64,000 bases of DNA from the NCBI GenBank assembly GCA_010909725.1, contig JAACMV010000019.1, forward strand, positions 248,001-312,000, read 5' to 3'. The DNA is from Picochlorum sp. 'celeri' (taxonomy: Eukaryota > Chlorophyta > Trebouxiophyceae). How positions within the stretch are numbered: position 1 is the stretch's first letter; each line of letters opens with the position of its first letter. Of the stretch, positions 44,519 to 55,163 are shown piece by piece. The notes below the pieces were generated by a model. It saw only the letters and a program-made list of their open reading frames with translations. It searched no databases and was not told where the DNA came from. Made by a program: the position numbers and the translations under genes.

Positions 44519-45964
44519 TTATTCATTCGCTGTGTACTTGGTTATCGTTGGAATTTGATATTCACGAGATAAAATGGATTCCCCTGGGCTGTAGAAACGT
44601 ATCAGGGGCAAAAAGGACTCCCCATCCTGGTACCCAGATGTCGGCATCCAATTTATACCTGCAGAGGCATCAACTGGTTGATTCCTTTGGAATAAAATTG
44701 TCACAGATCCGTCCTCGGTGCGATTCAATGCAGTTGAGCGACTGTTAATGTCATATATATTCTCTGGATTCTTTTCAATCTTTCCCTCCTGGTTGTAAAT
44801 CTGCATCGACCAAGCATATGTTTCTGGGATGGAGTCTGCCGTAAAATCCATCCTGTATGCGTACTGTGCATCCAGTCCATCATGAGAGGCATAGATAATG
44901 TCACGGGGGATGGTGGCTCCAAGACCATTCACGGCTATATAGGCCCGCTCCAGGTAGTTTTCTCCGTACTGCCCAGCATCGATGGCATATTTCCATTCTG
45001 ACGATGACTGCACTCCAAGGTTTGTGTTTAGCATGACCTCCTCAAAGCACGAAGGAATGTTTTGAATTTCTTTCTGAACATCTGGACTCAAAGAAGATGT
45101 ATCGAATTTCAGACCAGGACCAATCCCTAGACTCTTGAATGAGTCAAGCAAGATTGGCAATTCTGGTTGAGGTGGGCTGGATTCCGCCAGTCGATTCACC
45201 AAGTCAAAGAATGACTCGACCGACTCTCCAGCCTGCCCCACCTCACCCAGCATGGGCATCGTTACTTGTGTCGTTTCATACTGCCCATCATGTATAGTTT
45301 CCACTCGAATCTCATTCTGCCATTTCTTTATCTTTTCAAGCTCTTCAGGAGATCGGTCGGATACAAAGAATCGCATGGCAATCCAGCAGTACTGTGTTTG
45401 GCACGTAAACCTGGTAGCATTCGAGTCTGATGTCAATGACATGGTGTTGTTCCCTCCATACAGCTCAAAACTCCCTGTAAGTTCTGTTGAATTGAACTGA
45501 TTATTGATAGTCGGTAGCAACTGCTCTGTGAATAGATCCAGAATGGAAACTGACAGGAATGTTTCATTAGGTGACACCATTGGATACGTCACTCTGAAGG
45601 GGCCCTTGTCTTGATCCAGAAAGACACTCGAATAGACAGCCGCCATACTTTGCCTTGGAACAGAACTTCGAATCGTAGGTGCGTCATAATTCATCACAGT
45701 CCCGACGGAATCCCTCCGCACCCAGGATGAGACGACCAGAGCCCTGTAAGATGCATAGAGTGGATAGTAGTATGCATATGCTCGCATGATGGTCGATGTC
45801 TCTGGAGACACGCCATCACCTCCTATATGAATTTGCTTATCATCTTGTGCTTTTGGATCCAAAGTCAGATACCTCGAGCACGAACCAGCAGGCACCTCAT
45901 CGCACCACGCTGTGCTGAGGGCTGCAGTACCCAGTAGAGCAATACGCAGGAGGTGTTGCAACAT
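44519..45964 (-). CDS. secreted DUF1254/DUF1214 protein
   Basis: 481 aa. The signal peptide is about residues 1-21 (LLRIALLGTAALSTAWC). Near the N-terminus AYAYYYPLYASYRAL and the run VMNYDAPTI fit DUF1254. After it come FRVTYPMVSPNETFLSVSILDL and, in the C-terminal half, the DUF1214 pattern (ERAYIAVNGLGATIPRDIIY, YRMDFTADSIPE, YAWSMQIYNQEG, then a long IxWMPTSGYQDGESFLPLIRFYSP end). These domains are common in bacteria and patchy in algae and giant viruses; the function is unknown. Several N-glycosylation sequons (NST, NNT, NAT, NRT) fit passage through the ER. Confidence 0.8.
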   Translation of the reverse strand: MLQHLLRIALLGTAALSTAWCDEVPAGSCSRYLTLDPKAQDDKQIHIGGDGVSPETSTIMRAYAYYYPLYASYRALVVSSWVRRDSVGTVMNYDAPTIRSSVPRQSMAAVYSSVFLDQDKGPFRVTYPMVSPNETFLSVSILDLFTEQLLPTINNQFNSTELTGSFELYGGNNTMSLTSDSNATRFTCQTQYCWIAMRFFVSDRSPEELEKIKKWQNEIRVETIHDGQYETTQVTMPMLGEVGQAGESVESFFDLVNRLAESSPPQPELPILLDSFKSLGIGPGLKFDTSSLSPDVQKEIQNIPSCFEEVMLNTNLGVQSSSEWKYAIDAGQYGENYLERAYIAVNGLGATIPRDIIYASHDGLDAQYAYRMDFTADSIPETYAWSMQIYNQEGKIEKNPENIYDINSRSTALNRTEDGSVTILFQRNQPVDASAGINWMPTSGYQDGESFLPLIRFYSPGESILSREYQIPTITKYTANE

Positions 45965-46689
45965 GGTTGAGCGTCCAGCCTACTACAACCGTTTTATTTG
46001 ATTCACTTTTGTGTGAATACAGAAAAAAATTGATATTTGCGCATGCTCATCGCTATGGGAAGTACGACAAGATTCCTCCTATGCGATTCCTTGGATAGGC
46101 TGCTGACTCAGCGAGTGATCTGCAGCTGCATCCAACTGATGCATCCAGTGGATTCCTTGTTGCTCCTCCTCATGTTGGGCCAGTAGTCAAAACTGATTCA
46201 TACATTCTCGAATATGAATGTCAGTCTTTTCATTTATCTATGTATCTATCTATAGTTTGGAAGATAGATTAGATACTACTGCCCGCGAATTATAATACTA
46301 CAGCATCGGGCCCTCGAATTGCTTTGTACTGTTCAACCTCAACATGAAGCGGCATGAATGGCCGGTTGCGCGTGTCTTCCTACAACGATCAAGGCGATGT
46401 ATCATATTGGTTTGTTGACTCGTAGTAGACAAATTTAAACCATATCTTACTTTTGATTCTCGATCAGGGAGACAAATCCTTATCATACTCGCAAGAATTC
46501 TCGCTAATATGTATGGCGCCCATGGGCGCCATCGATCGATATCGCGAATCATGCGATCGATCGCATATCATCATGCATTCGCACAGGCACTACGTCAGGA
46601 AATATTTGAGAGTAAAAAATCAGGACATTTGTTCCAGAATAATATCCCCCGATCTGTGCATCAAACCCAAAGAGAATCCATCCCGTGCC
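45965..46689. other. long intergenic region with clustered palindromes
   Basis: 725 bp between divergent genes for two secreted proteins. It holds the palindrome cluster described separately (46515-46566) and a CTATCTAT-like run near 46245. The frame of the downstream gene is open from 46453 but the plausible ATG is at 46690. Confidence 0.5.
46515..46566. repeat. three adjacent perfect palindromes
   Basis: GGCGCCCATGGGCGCC (46515-46530), ATCGATCGAT (46531-46540) and ATGCGATCGATCGCAT (46551-46566) are each perfect inverted repeats, packed into 52 bp. The ATG of the small secreted protein lies about 125 bp downstream. They could be cooperative protein-binding sites or cruciform-forming DNA; no function is known. 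Confidence 0.8.
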
Positions 46690-47283
46690 ATGAAAACCAC
46701 GACAGCGTTGCTAGTTTACTTACAGGCCACGTGCCTTTTCTTCTTTTCACCGGCAAACGCAAAGATCCCATCTTTCCAGTGCCCGATTCAAACAAGTTAC
46801 TTGGAAGACAAGCTATCCGTCTCGGAGGTGGAAAAGTATTGCATCAAGGGTGCGTTGTCTTTGTATGTCTGTAGTGGTGACACGACTGTCCTGCCCTTCG
46901 GTCCAGATATTTGACACGATCACACACGAACGACTGTAGGTATCAAGAAGGGAAGCGAAAAGGATTGCGATGCCTGCATTGCCAGTATGATTCCTCGGTT
47001 TGATGCTGGTATTCTGGCAAATATCGACTTTCAAGATCTGATGGCCTATGCAAAAGACACCCGCTACACCTTGACCGAAAAGCTACAGGGGGTATACGAA
47101 TCATGTGACTCAAAGTTCAGAAGAGCCTTAAGGCGCAAAGGTGTGTCAGACAAGGACGTGTTGAAGTTCAGAAGCAACCTCGAGAGCTGCTCATGGAACC
47201 TTGACAGGTACCCAGAGACAACAGCTGCCATTTTCACCATTATTGAAAACTCGCTCGGAGCTTTCATGCAGCTTCTTGGATAG
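46690..47283 (+). CDS. small secreted Cys-containing protein, orphan
   Basis: Exons 46690-46849 and 46940-47283 (90-nt intron, GTGCGT...CTGTAG, phase 1), 167 aa. The signal peptide is about 1-24 (LLVYLQATCLFFFSPANA). The mature chain has six Cys (in FQC, KYC, DCDAC and two ESC), mostly helical and Lys/Arg-rich segments (FRRALRRKGVSDKDVLKF), and no membrane segment. The splice restores one frame and pairs KYC with the downstream DCDAC. No family recognised; the even Cys number suggests disulfides in the secretory route. Confidence 0.6.
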
Positions 47284-47550
47284 AAACAGATATGTGTTGT
47301 ACTAGCATTGATGGGTGAAAACTCGCTCCCATCAAAATACAAGCCTTTTCTGAGTCAGAAGGACATCATCGTTTGCATGTTCAAATCATCCACCAGTACT
47401 GGTGTGATGAGCTTCTTCTTCTTCTCCTCCTCCTCAAAGTACCACACGCATGTCATACTAATTATAATTAGTATTTAAAAATAATTCACATAGATGGATA
47501 CCCCGTAAGAAGACAAGACAAGAGATCCTTGTTGTTGAGATTGAAGACGA

Positions 47551-48141
47551 ATGAATTTCAGAACTCTTCCGACGAGAGTTCTACAACAGACATCGAGTTT
47601 CCCTAGACCAAACAAATCTCAACTAATATGCATTAGAAAATACACTTGCTATGCAATAGATAGAAATGAAGGTACTAGTAGTAGCGCATTTGACCGAGAC
47701 ATGATGCGTCGAGCATTGAATTTGGCAGCCAAAGGGCGGGGCCATACAGATCCTAATCCAATGGTGGGTTGCGTTATAGTTCAGCATTCTGATACTTCAG
47801 AAGATCACGTTATCGTGGGGGAAGGATATCATCCAAAGGCTGGGATGCCTCACGCTGAAGTCTATGCCTTGAGAGCTGCTGGTCAGTTGGCTCGAGGGGC
47901 GACGGCATACGTGACGCTCGAGCCTTGCGATCATTATGGTAGAACACCACCGTGTAGTCAAGCTCTGATAGATGCTGGGGTGGCTCGTGTGGTTGTTGGG
48001 GTTGGAGATCCGAATCCATTGGTGGATGGGGGTGGAATTGGACGGTTGAAAAGGGCTGGTGTGGAAGTGGTTGTTGGGTGCCTGGAAGAGGAGTGCTATG
48101 CTATGAATAAAGAGTTTATGGAACGAATGACAATGTCGTAG
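47551..48141 (+). CDS. PYRD: diaminohydroxyphosphoribosylaminopyrimidine deaminase (riboflavin pathway)
   Basis: 196 aa. A transit-like N-terminus (about 1-45) precedes the RibD deaminase domain: RALNLAAKGRGHTDPNPMVGCVIV, the zinc site HAEV with PCDHYGRTPPC, and GVGDPNPLVDGGGI. The protein ends after the deaminase, with no reductase domain. This matches plant PYRD (deaminase only in activity), in which a separate protein does the reduction, although plant PYRD usually keeps a longer tail. It acts in the plastid on the GTP-derived pyrimidine. Confidence 0.92.
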   Translation: MNFRTLPTRVLQQTSSFPRPNKSQLICIRKYTCYAIDRNEGTSSSAFDRDMMRRALNLAAKGRGHTDPNPMVGCVIVQHSDTSEDHVIVGEGYHPKAGMPHAEVYALRAAGQLARGATAYVTLEPCDHYGRTPPCSQALIDAGVARVVVGVGDPNPLVDGGGIGRLKRAGVEVVVGCLEEECYAMNKEFMERMTMS

Positions 48142-48324
48142 GCATTCTTGATTGAATGCAGAGAGAGATATATCTTTCATGCAGTGAACTTTTATATACC
48201 TGTTAATGGCATATAAAACAACATGGAATTCATGAATGCGCAGAGACCTGAATCCTCAAACATACCTATAATACCAGGTAGTATAAATACAGTATGCAGT
48301 GTATATAAATAATATAATAACAAA

Positions 48325-48779
48325 ATGGATCCACTTGAGAAGGAATGGATGTTCTGTCCGTATAGTGGGAATGCATTAACGTTGGATGCGTCGAAACAAA
48401 TTGCATATTGCGAAGCTTCTGGATACCGAATAGCACTGAAAGGTATGTCAGATATGTATATATAGCAGTAATTCAATACAATCATGGACGAATGTTTGCA
48501 CATGTAGATTTGGTTGATCGGGTTCAAGTGACTCAAGAGAGTAGTATGGAGGAAGTGACACGGCGATACAATCTGGAACCATTAGTCAAGACGAGTGAGC
48601 AATTGGATGAAGAGAATGCTTTAGCGAGTAGAACAAGGGCGACTGTTGATGAGGATTGTCCCAAATGTGGTCATCATGGCATGGAATTTTATACTCTTCA
48701 GTTGAGGTCTGCTGATGAGGGTCAGACTGTGTTTTATGAGTGCACGTCGTGCGGTCACAAGTACTCTCAGAACAATTAA
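48325..48779 (+). CDS. RPA12: RNA polymerase I subunit RPA12 with a degenerate N-terminal ribbon
   Basis: Exons 48325-48442 and 48508-48779 (65-nt intron, GTATGT...CATGTAG, phase 1), 129 aa, the normal size. The C-terminal TFIIS-like ribbon is intact: CPKCGHHGMEFYTLQLRSADEGQTVFYECTSCG in short, with the catalytic Asp-Glu in SADEGQ. The N-terminal ribbon keeps only the first Cys of each CxxC pair: CPYS and CEAS, where CPxC and CxxC are expected. RPA12 supports RNA cleavage and termination by Pol I. TGTAA lies at 48799. Confidence 0.88.
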
Positions 48780-48817
48780 TACGTACTTTTCTTAACTATG
48801 TAATATTATTATGTCTA

Positions 48818-50113
48818 TCAGGTTGGAATGAGCGTGTCATCGTCACGCATGTTGGTCTCTGTTGCATCCTCATCATCCAAGTCTTGCAAGATTTCATCAG
48901 CGACTTGCATGGCTGCTTCATCATCAAACTCTGTGTTCGCATTGACAGCATCTGAGATGTGTTTTGAGTTTTTCTCCGCGTCTTCTAACACGCGAAGGAT
49001 TTCCTCGTCTGATTGAAGATGGGAGGCGGATCGAGACACCATGTTTGAGATGTCTGGTAGGTATTGCATGTACCATTGATTGGCCATGATGCCATCCAAT
49101 GAGATTCGCTCCTCTGGGCGGATTCGAAGCATATCACGCAATAACTCTTTACACCCCGGAGATGCTTCCGAGAGAAGCTGTAACGCCTCGTCGACGTGCT
49201 GATCCGTGAGTGCCTTGATGGTGTGCAGCTGAGGGACCTTGCCATTGTCTGTGAAAGGATACCTGCCAGCAAGCATGCAATACAGAGTGACGGCCGAACT
49301 CCATACATCCGCCTTCTCCGTATCGTATTGAACTGTTGATACATTCGCCCTCGCAACTTCTGGGGATATATATGCTGCTGTGCCTACTCGAGTCTTTGGA
49401 AGAGACCCCTGCCAACTATTCTTGGAATACCCAAAGTCACACAGTTTTAAAATAGGGACCTGGTATTTATCATTGAGGAGAATGTTTCCGAGTTTAATAT
49501 CCCTATGAGCAATCCCTAAAGATTTGTGACTGTAATGAAGAGCTAGTATGAGCTGCTGAAAAAAGCAGCGTGCTTGCCATTCAGGCAATGAACGGTGTTT
49601 TTCAACCCAGGTTTGTAGATTCCCACCACCCACATATTCCATAACGATTGCCAAATGCTGCATGTATATGATTATTAGAGTAATCAAAGGGTATGCAATG
49701 CAAATAATGAGTTGTACATACCTTGGATGTGACAAATACCTCTTTGAATGCTACAATGTGTGGGTGCATCAGCTGTCTATGGTTTAAAATCTCTCGCTCA
49801 ACATACTTGCGATAAAACCGATCGCCTAGCGAAATCAACTTGATAGCCACCTCCTCACCTAAACAAGACATCACCATGATGGTATTATTCATACGCTGTT
49901 TTTGAGAAACAGTAAACCACCCACCTGTGTCGACGTTTCGAGCATGATACACCGCACCGAATGTTCCTGCATCAAACCCACTCCGATTATCCCATGTAAA
50001 GACTCAATCTTTATTCAATATCTATATGTACCTTCACCTAGACTGCTGATCGCTTCGTATCGGGTACTTTCCGCTAGAGGGTTGCGATTCCATGTTTTTT
50101 TGAAGGACGACAT
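48818..50113 (-). CDS. SnRK2-like Ser/Thr protein kinase
   Basis: Four exons: 50032-50113, 49925-49966 (42 nt), 49722-49858 and 48818-49657 (introns of 65, 66 and 64 nt), 366 aa. The Gly loop GEGTFGAVY, catalytic Lys in EEVAIKL, HRDIKLGNILL, DFGYSKNS and activation-segment VGTAAYISPEV are intact. HRDxKLxN and DFGYSKxS are typical of SnRK2 kinases, which act in osmotic-stress and ABA signalling in land plants. The C-terminal tail is rich in Asp and Glu (EILQDLDDEDATE), as in SnRK2s. Whether it is regulated like plant members is unknown. SnRK3 and plain SNF1 fit less well. Confidence 0.85.
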
Positions 50114-50262
50114 GACCGCTCTCGTTATCGACGGGAAATCATGGATCAATCTAAAAATTACATCAATTCTATGTAGAAAATTGGATATCGGAATGGGTTC
50201 TGCAACAAACCCGCCATGTGGGTAGATTCCTTTGCACATCTGATGATGACATCATACTTGGA

Positions 50263-51273
50263 TCAATTGGATGCATGCATGTCCAGGATGAAGAAATCAT
50301 CCAGGCGGGTGTTGGTGGCATCAATGCCTCCGTGAACGAGTATACCTTGGTCACAGCCACAGCTTGCTGCCCATCCTCGAGGAGATGGACCTGTGGCTGT
50401 ATCACCAGTGAGCACATCCCAGGCGCGTGCCTTGGTGTCCAAGCAGAATGTTGTATTGTCAAACAATCCTGCTCCTGCATGGCCTTGATCAGAAGGATCC
50501 ACCTCTCCACCGAAGATAATCACGTGACCGCTGTGTGCACAGCATGATGGAGACGCGTGAGTTGCTTTTCCAAAGACACTTCTAGGTGTGAAACTCCTGC
50601 CATGTGCCTTGTCCTCTGGCGGCTGTTTGATCTCCAGGGCCTCCCATTGATTCTTAGCGATATCGAATCGATATATATCTCCACTTTCTGCCCCAGTGAA
50701 TCCTCCCACGACGTACAACTCTGTATCGTTCACAGCAACGAGGCCAGCTCCTCCACGGCCAGCCATTGTTGAAGGACACAGTTCATCCCACATGCCTGAC
50801 CGAACATCATATCGCCATAGATCTGCGAGTCGTCCATCGTTGCCGCATCCACCAAAAATATACAGCGTATCATTTCCAGTAGTGCAGCTTGCGTGGTAAT
50901 TCCTTGAGGCAGGAACCTTTCCAGTAGGCTGTTTCACGTGCCATGAGCCTGTAGGCACATCAAATGAATACAAGTCACTAAGGGTTGATGATTCGTTAAC
51001 TTGAGATCTCCCCCCATGAAGAAACATTGTCGTTGAAGATGTCGATACAGCGACGTGCCCTAACCGCTCAGAAGGCGCAGTGGATGAGACAATCTTTTTC
51101 CAAACTCCTGTGGACATGTCATACAAATAGGTGTCGTTTTTCACTGGTTCTCGTGGGACATGCTCTCCACCGAACACAACACATGTTTCGTTATTATTTA
51201 CGCATGCAATTGTGTGCGATGAGCGGGATATCGGAACATCGCCTTGCTGCGGGCAAGATTTCCACACTGGCAT
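50263..51273 (-). CDS. kelch-repeat beta-propeller protein
   Basis: 336 aa from ATG 51273. Five to six kelch repeats with Gly-Gly and a spaced Tyr/Trp are seen, for example CVVFGGEHVPREPVKNDTYLYDM, MFLHGGRSQVN, LYIFGGCGNDGRLADLWRYD, LYVVGGFTGA and VIIFGGEVDPSDQGHAGA. The layout resembles plant nitrile-specifier-like and related intracellular kelch proteins; the Fe-binding residues of the specifiers were not checked. No signal peptide is present and the partner is unknown. Three CACGTG boxes lie upstream. Confidence 0.8.
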   Translation of the reverse strand: MPVWKSCPQQGDVPISRSSHTIACVNNNETCVVFGGEHVPREPVKNDTYLYDMSTGVWKKIVSSTAPSERLGHVAVSTSSTTMFLHGGRSQVNESSTLSDLYSFDVPTGSWHVKQPTGKVPASRNYHASCTTGNDTLYIFGGCGNDGRLADLWRYDVRSGMWDELCPSTMAGRGGAGLVAVNDTELYVVGGFTGAESGDIYRFDIAKNQWEALEIKQPPEDKAHGRSFTPRSVFGKATHASPSCCAHSGHVIIFGGEVDPSDQGHAGAGLFDNTTFCLDTKARAWDVLTGDTATGPSPRGWAASCGCDQGILVHGGIDATNTRLDDFFILDMHASN

Positions 51274-51726
51274 GTCGTTTTTTCCTTCTTTCGTTTCTCG
51301 CACCAAGATCTTTGGACGCTTTGCTATGGGGTTATTAATGATGGGTTTTCTATATATAAAAATTATGGAATTCCTGCAAGGGAATCAGTAGAGAACAGTG
51401 ATTCTTGCGTTCGAAGAATGAAGACTTGAGCAGCATGCGCCATCAGTTGATTGCCTTGTCACGTGACATTAGTCAAGTGCACGTGGCTCGAAGATCTGCG
51501 ACTCTGGATCGTGCACGTGTACTCTGCGCAGAATCGTCTTTGGGCATTGGTTAGATCGAGAACACAGATCACTTCACAGGGAAAATGCTCTGCATATGCA
51601 GGTGGTACTTGTACCACTATGAAGACTAGTAATTCAAAGAAATGAACTTTGATAGAGCAAGGAACTATTCATTACACGCGATAAGATCTATAATTTTTTA
51701 CTTCTGTATATTCGTATGGGATGATT
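51274..51726. other. intergenic region
   Basis: 453 bp between DXR and the kelch gene. It contains three CACGTG boxes (listed separately). No gene was seen. Confidence 0.5.
51460..51519. promoter_or_regulatory. cluster of three CACGTG G-boxes
   Basis: CACGTG at 51460-51465, 51480-51485 and 51514-51519. They lie 187-246 bp upstream of the kelch start codon on its sense side, and 3' of DXR. In plants CACGTG is bound by bZIP and bHLH factors (light and stress response). Function here is inferred only. Confidence 0.5.
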
Positions 51727-53212
51727 TCATACTGATGCAAGGACATGCTCCTTCACAAAATCTCTTGCCCATTGGTCATAGTGGATGATTTCTTCATAGC
51801 TTGGTGTCTCCACAAATTCTGCCTTGTGGGCTTCGCATGCGGCCTCAACCTCTCTCATAATATCCAAGTATCCAATCTTCTCATCCAAGAAGAATTCCAC
51901 TGCTTGCTCATTTGCTGCAGACAATACTCCAGTCATGGTTCCACCAGCTCTTCCTGCAGCATAGGCAAGTTCCATGGAAGGATACTTTGCATGATCTGGC
52001 TTTCTGAATGTCAGGTCTCCCATCTTTACGAAATCAAGTCGTGGCCATGTCTCTTCTGAGCAATATACTCGCTCTGGCCATGACATGGTGTAGATGATTG
52101 GGAGCTTCATGTCTGGCCAGCCAAGTTGTGCCAACACAGACGAGTCTGCAGTCTCAACCATGGAATGAATAATGGACTGTGGATGGATGACAATATCAAT
52201 ATTATCATACGATGCACCAAAGAGGTAATGTGCCTCAATGACTTCAAGACCCTTGTTCATGAGGGTTGCAGAGTCAACGGTGATCTTTCTACCCATGGAC
52301 CAATTGGGGTGCTTCAGTGCATCAGCAACTGTCACTGTCTTGAGCCTCTCCACCTCGAAATCTCTGAATGCGCCACCAGAAGCAGTAAGAATGATACGTC
52401 GCATGCCATTCTCAGGCAAGCCTTGAATGCACTGGAAAATGGCAGAGTGCTCAGAGTCTGCTGGCAGAATCTTGACCCCATGCTTTTCTGCAAGTGGCAA
52501 CACATATGGTCCTCCAGCAATCAGTGTCTCTTTATTTGCCAAGCAGATGTCTTTTCCAGCCTCAATCGCAGCGACTGTTGGCTTCAGACCAGCACACCCA
52601 ACAATACCAGTCACGCATGCATCAGTATCAGAGTATCTGGCAACCTCGACAATACCCTCATCTCCACAGAGAATCTCTGGCATGTCACTCATGCCCTTCA
52701 GCTGCTCTTTGAGCTTTGGAATTGACTCTGGATCTCTTACAGAGACCAGCTTTGGTTTGAACTTGAGAATCTGTTCAGACAGAAGATCAACATTAGATCC
52801 AGCAGACAAAGCTGTCACCTCGAATTTGTCTGGATGTTCTTCTACAATTTCCAATGTCTGTGTTCCAATAGATCCAGTGGATCCCAACAGCGAGAATTTC
52901 TGCACAAGTGCACACACAAGCATGGCTGAGCAAGTGATTTCAAATTTGTAGCATGATCTGTGTCATGGAGGCATTAATTACTCAACGTGAGAGATACATA
53001 TTCGTATGCTCCATCGATATCCACAATGTACCACGTACCTTTGGTCCATCTCTAGTTGCAGTCTTCTCAGGAACAACAGCACGCCCTGGCCAGGCAGGGG
53101 AAGGTGCAGCGCATCGAACCACAGTTTTAGAACGAGATGAGTGCTTTCCAGTCCTCATCGGCCGACTTGATCCAAGCTGATTCGCCAGTGCTGTGTGGGT
53201 TGCAGATAGCAT
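51727..53212 (-). CDS. DXR: 1-deoxy-D-xylulose 5-phosphate reductoisomerase, plastid MEP pathway
   Basis: Exons 53039-53212 and 51727-52899 (139-nt intron, GTACGT...TGTGCAG, phase 0), 448 aa. Exon 1 is a Ser/Thr/Arg-rich transit peptide ending with the plant-like PAWPGRAVV and DGPK. NADPH motif [50 protein letters not shown] and the C-terminal [11 protein letters not shown] are all present. It converts DXP to MEP, the committed isoprenoid step. UROD lies 198 bp upstream on the same strand. Confidence 0.97.
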
Positions 53213-53410
53213 GGTGGTGACCGAAAAACGTACTTTCGTGTCGATATCAGATGACTGTCTGTGATTACTCACACAATATATATAAATAAAATATATAGTG
53301 CAAAAGCGGTCCAAATCTCGCGGCATCTGTGTCGACATTGAAGGATAAGATAAGGGCATCCTTCCTTTTGAATGCTTCCGTTTGCTATGAACAGCATCAA
53401 TGCATGAGTT

Positions 53411-54632
53411 TTACACAGTCGCTGCTTCTTTGGAGGTCATGGAATGTATTGATGCAGATTCTCTTGCCAATTGACAGAAATAGCCTACATTTTCCTCCGG
53501 AGTCTTTTGTACTACACCATGTCCAACGTTGAGAATGTGATGGTTCTTGCCACCTTGGAGCAGACAACGTGTGACATTCTCTCGGATCACATCCTCGCTG
53601 CCGAATAAAACCATTGGGTCCACATTACCTTGAAGTACGCGCTTTGGACCATAATGAGCGCGAGCATCGCCCATGGTGCACGACCAGTCCAGGCCCAAAA
53701 CATCACTTGAGCATGACTCCATTTGACTGAACTTTCCTGTGCCTCCATTGGCATGGAAGATCAATGGCGTGTCTGGATATCTTGCTTTCACACTCTTAAT
53801 AATCTTCTCTGCATATGGCATGCTAAACTCTGCAAACTGCTCCGGAGACAGATGGTGCGCCCATGAGTCAAACAATTGAACCACTTGAGCACCTGACTCA
53901 ATCTGATAACACACATAATCTGCCAAATTATCAGCCAGATGATTCAATACGGAATGTAAAAGTGCTGGATTATTCATCATCATTCTTTTCGTTTTTGTGC
54001 AATGTCGATCTGCTTTTCCTTCGATCGCATAAGCAGCAAGGGTCCATGGAGTCCCAATGAATCCCAACACAGTGGCTTGATTGTCAACCTCACCACGCAA
54101 TGTTCTCAACGTCTCTCCCACAAAAGGAAGGCTTGAAGCAGGATCGTCCAATGGAATAAGACGAGACAAATCATCAGTGTGCTTGATTGGATCAGCAATC
54201 ACCGGACCTGTTCCTTTGACAACATCAAACTCCACACCCATGGCTGGAAGAGGCGTCAAGATATCAGAAAACATAATCACTCCGTCCGGTTTGAATGCAT
54301 TCCATGGCTGCATGGACAACTCCACTGCAATACTGGCAGTTTCTGATCTCTCTCTGAATGGAATACGGTCTGAAAATTTCCTAAAATCAGCCATATAGCG
54401 ACCAGCTTGCCTCATAAGCCAGACTGGAGTCCTCTCAGCCTCTGCATGAGTGTCGACGAACGATCAGGAACGACCAAAGTAAATAAATATTGCTGTATCA
54501 CATACCCTCTCCTCGAGCAACTCGCAGCAAGAGTGGATCCTGAACAGCCGCGCAGATTGTCGCATTGCGTTGGCTTGGTCTTCCAACTTTACAGGAGCTC
54601 TTTCGAGCAATGGTGCTACCCAATGAAATCAT
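53411..54632 (-). CDS. UROD: uroporphyrinogen III decarboxylase, plastid
   Basis: Exons 54506-54632 and 53411-54441 (64-nt intron, GTATGT...CATGCAG, phase 1), 385 aa. A short Ser/Arg-rich transit peptide (about 1-28) leads to DPLLLRVARG and RTPVWLMRQAGRYM. The catalytic loop FSDILTPLPAMG holds the key Asp. FIGTPWTLAAYAIEG, FDSWAHHLSPEQF, HANGG and LQGNVDP follow. It makes coproporphyrinogen III for haem and chlorophyll. Two adjacent ATGs (54632, 54635) could start it. A TGTAA overlaps the stop codon. Confidence 0.97.
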
Positions 54633-55163
54633 CATCTCTATAAAATTTTATTTAATGCTTTTTCGATGGCAATTGAGGGCATTTGTGGCCCGAACACATG
54701 TCACAATCCGAAAGCCTATCCTGCCTATCCACCTCACCCAAATTTAGGCGCCTTCCGAAGGAAGGCTTTCTTGGCCAAGGCAGGGAACAACCAAACTCGC
54801 CGCAGATGCCTTTATCGGTATCAGAAAGCTTTGTAAGCACCACTTATAGAGCAGATGTTGACACAATTTGTAGTATCATGTTTACCGTATCGTATGCATA
54901 CCGGTACCCCTCATGTTGTTGAAGATCCAATACTGAGATAATCACCTGCAGAGGCGAACGTACAACCCATGTGATGGTCAAAATGCAAACATCCAGAGTG
55001 ATGCAAGGAGAAGAAATCAAGCTATTTCTCCGAGTATCACAAAACTAGGACTAGGAGTCGAAGATTCTTTCGTTGCTGTGTTGAGCAGCCTTGGTGGGGT
55101 TTTCATACAGTCCACGTTTTGTTTGCACGAACTTGGCGGAGTATCAGCAGTCAGCCCAGGAAG
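54633..55163. other. divergent intergenic region
   Basis: 531 bp between UROD and the sulfotransferase gene. No gene, RNA or clear repeat was seen. Confidence 0.4.
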
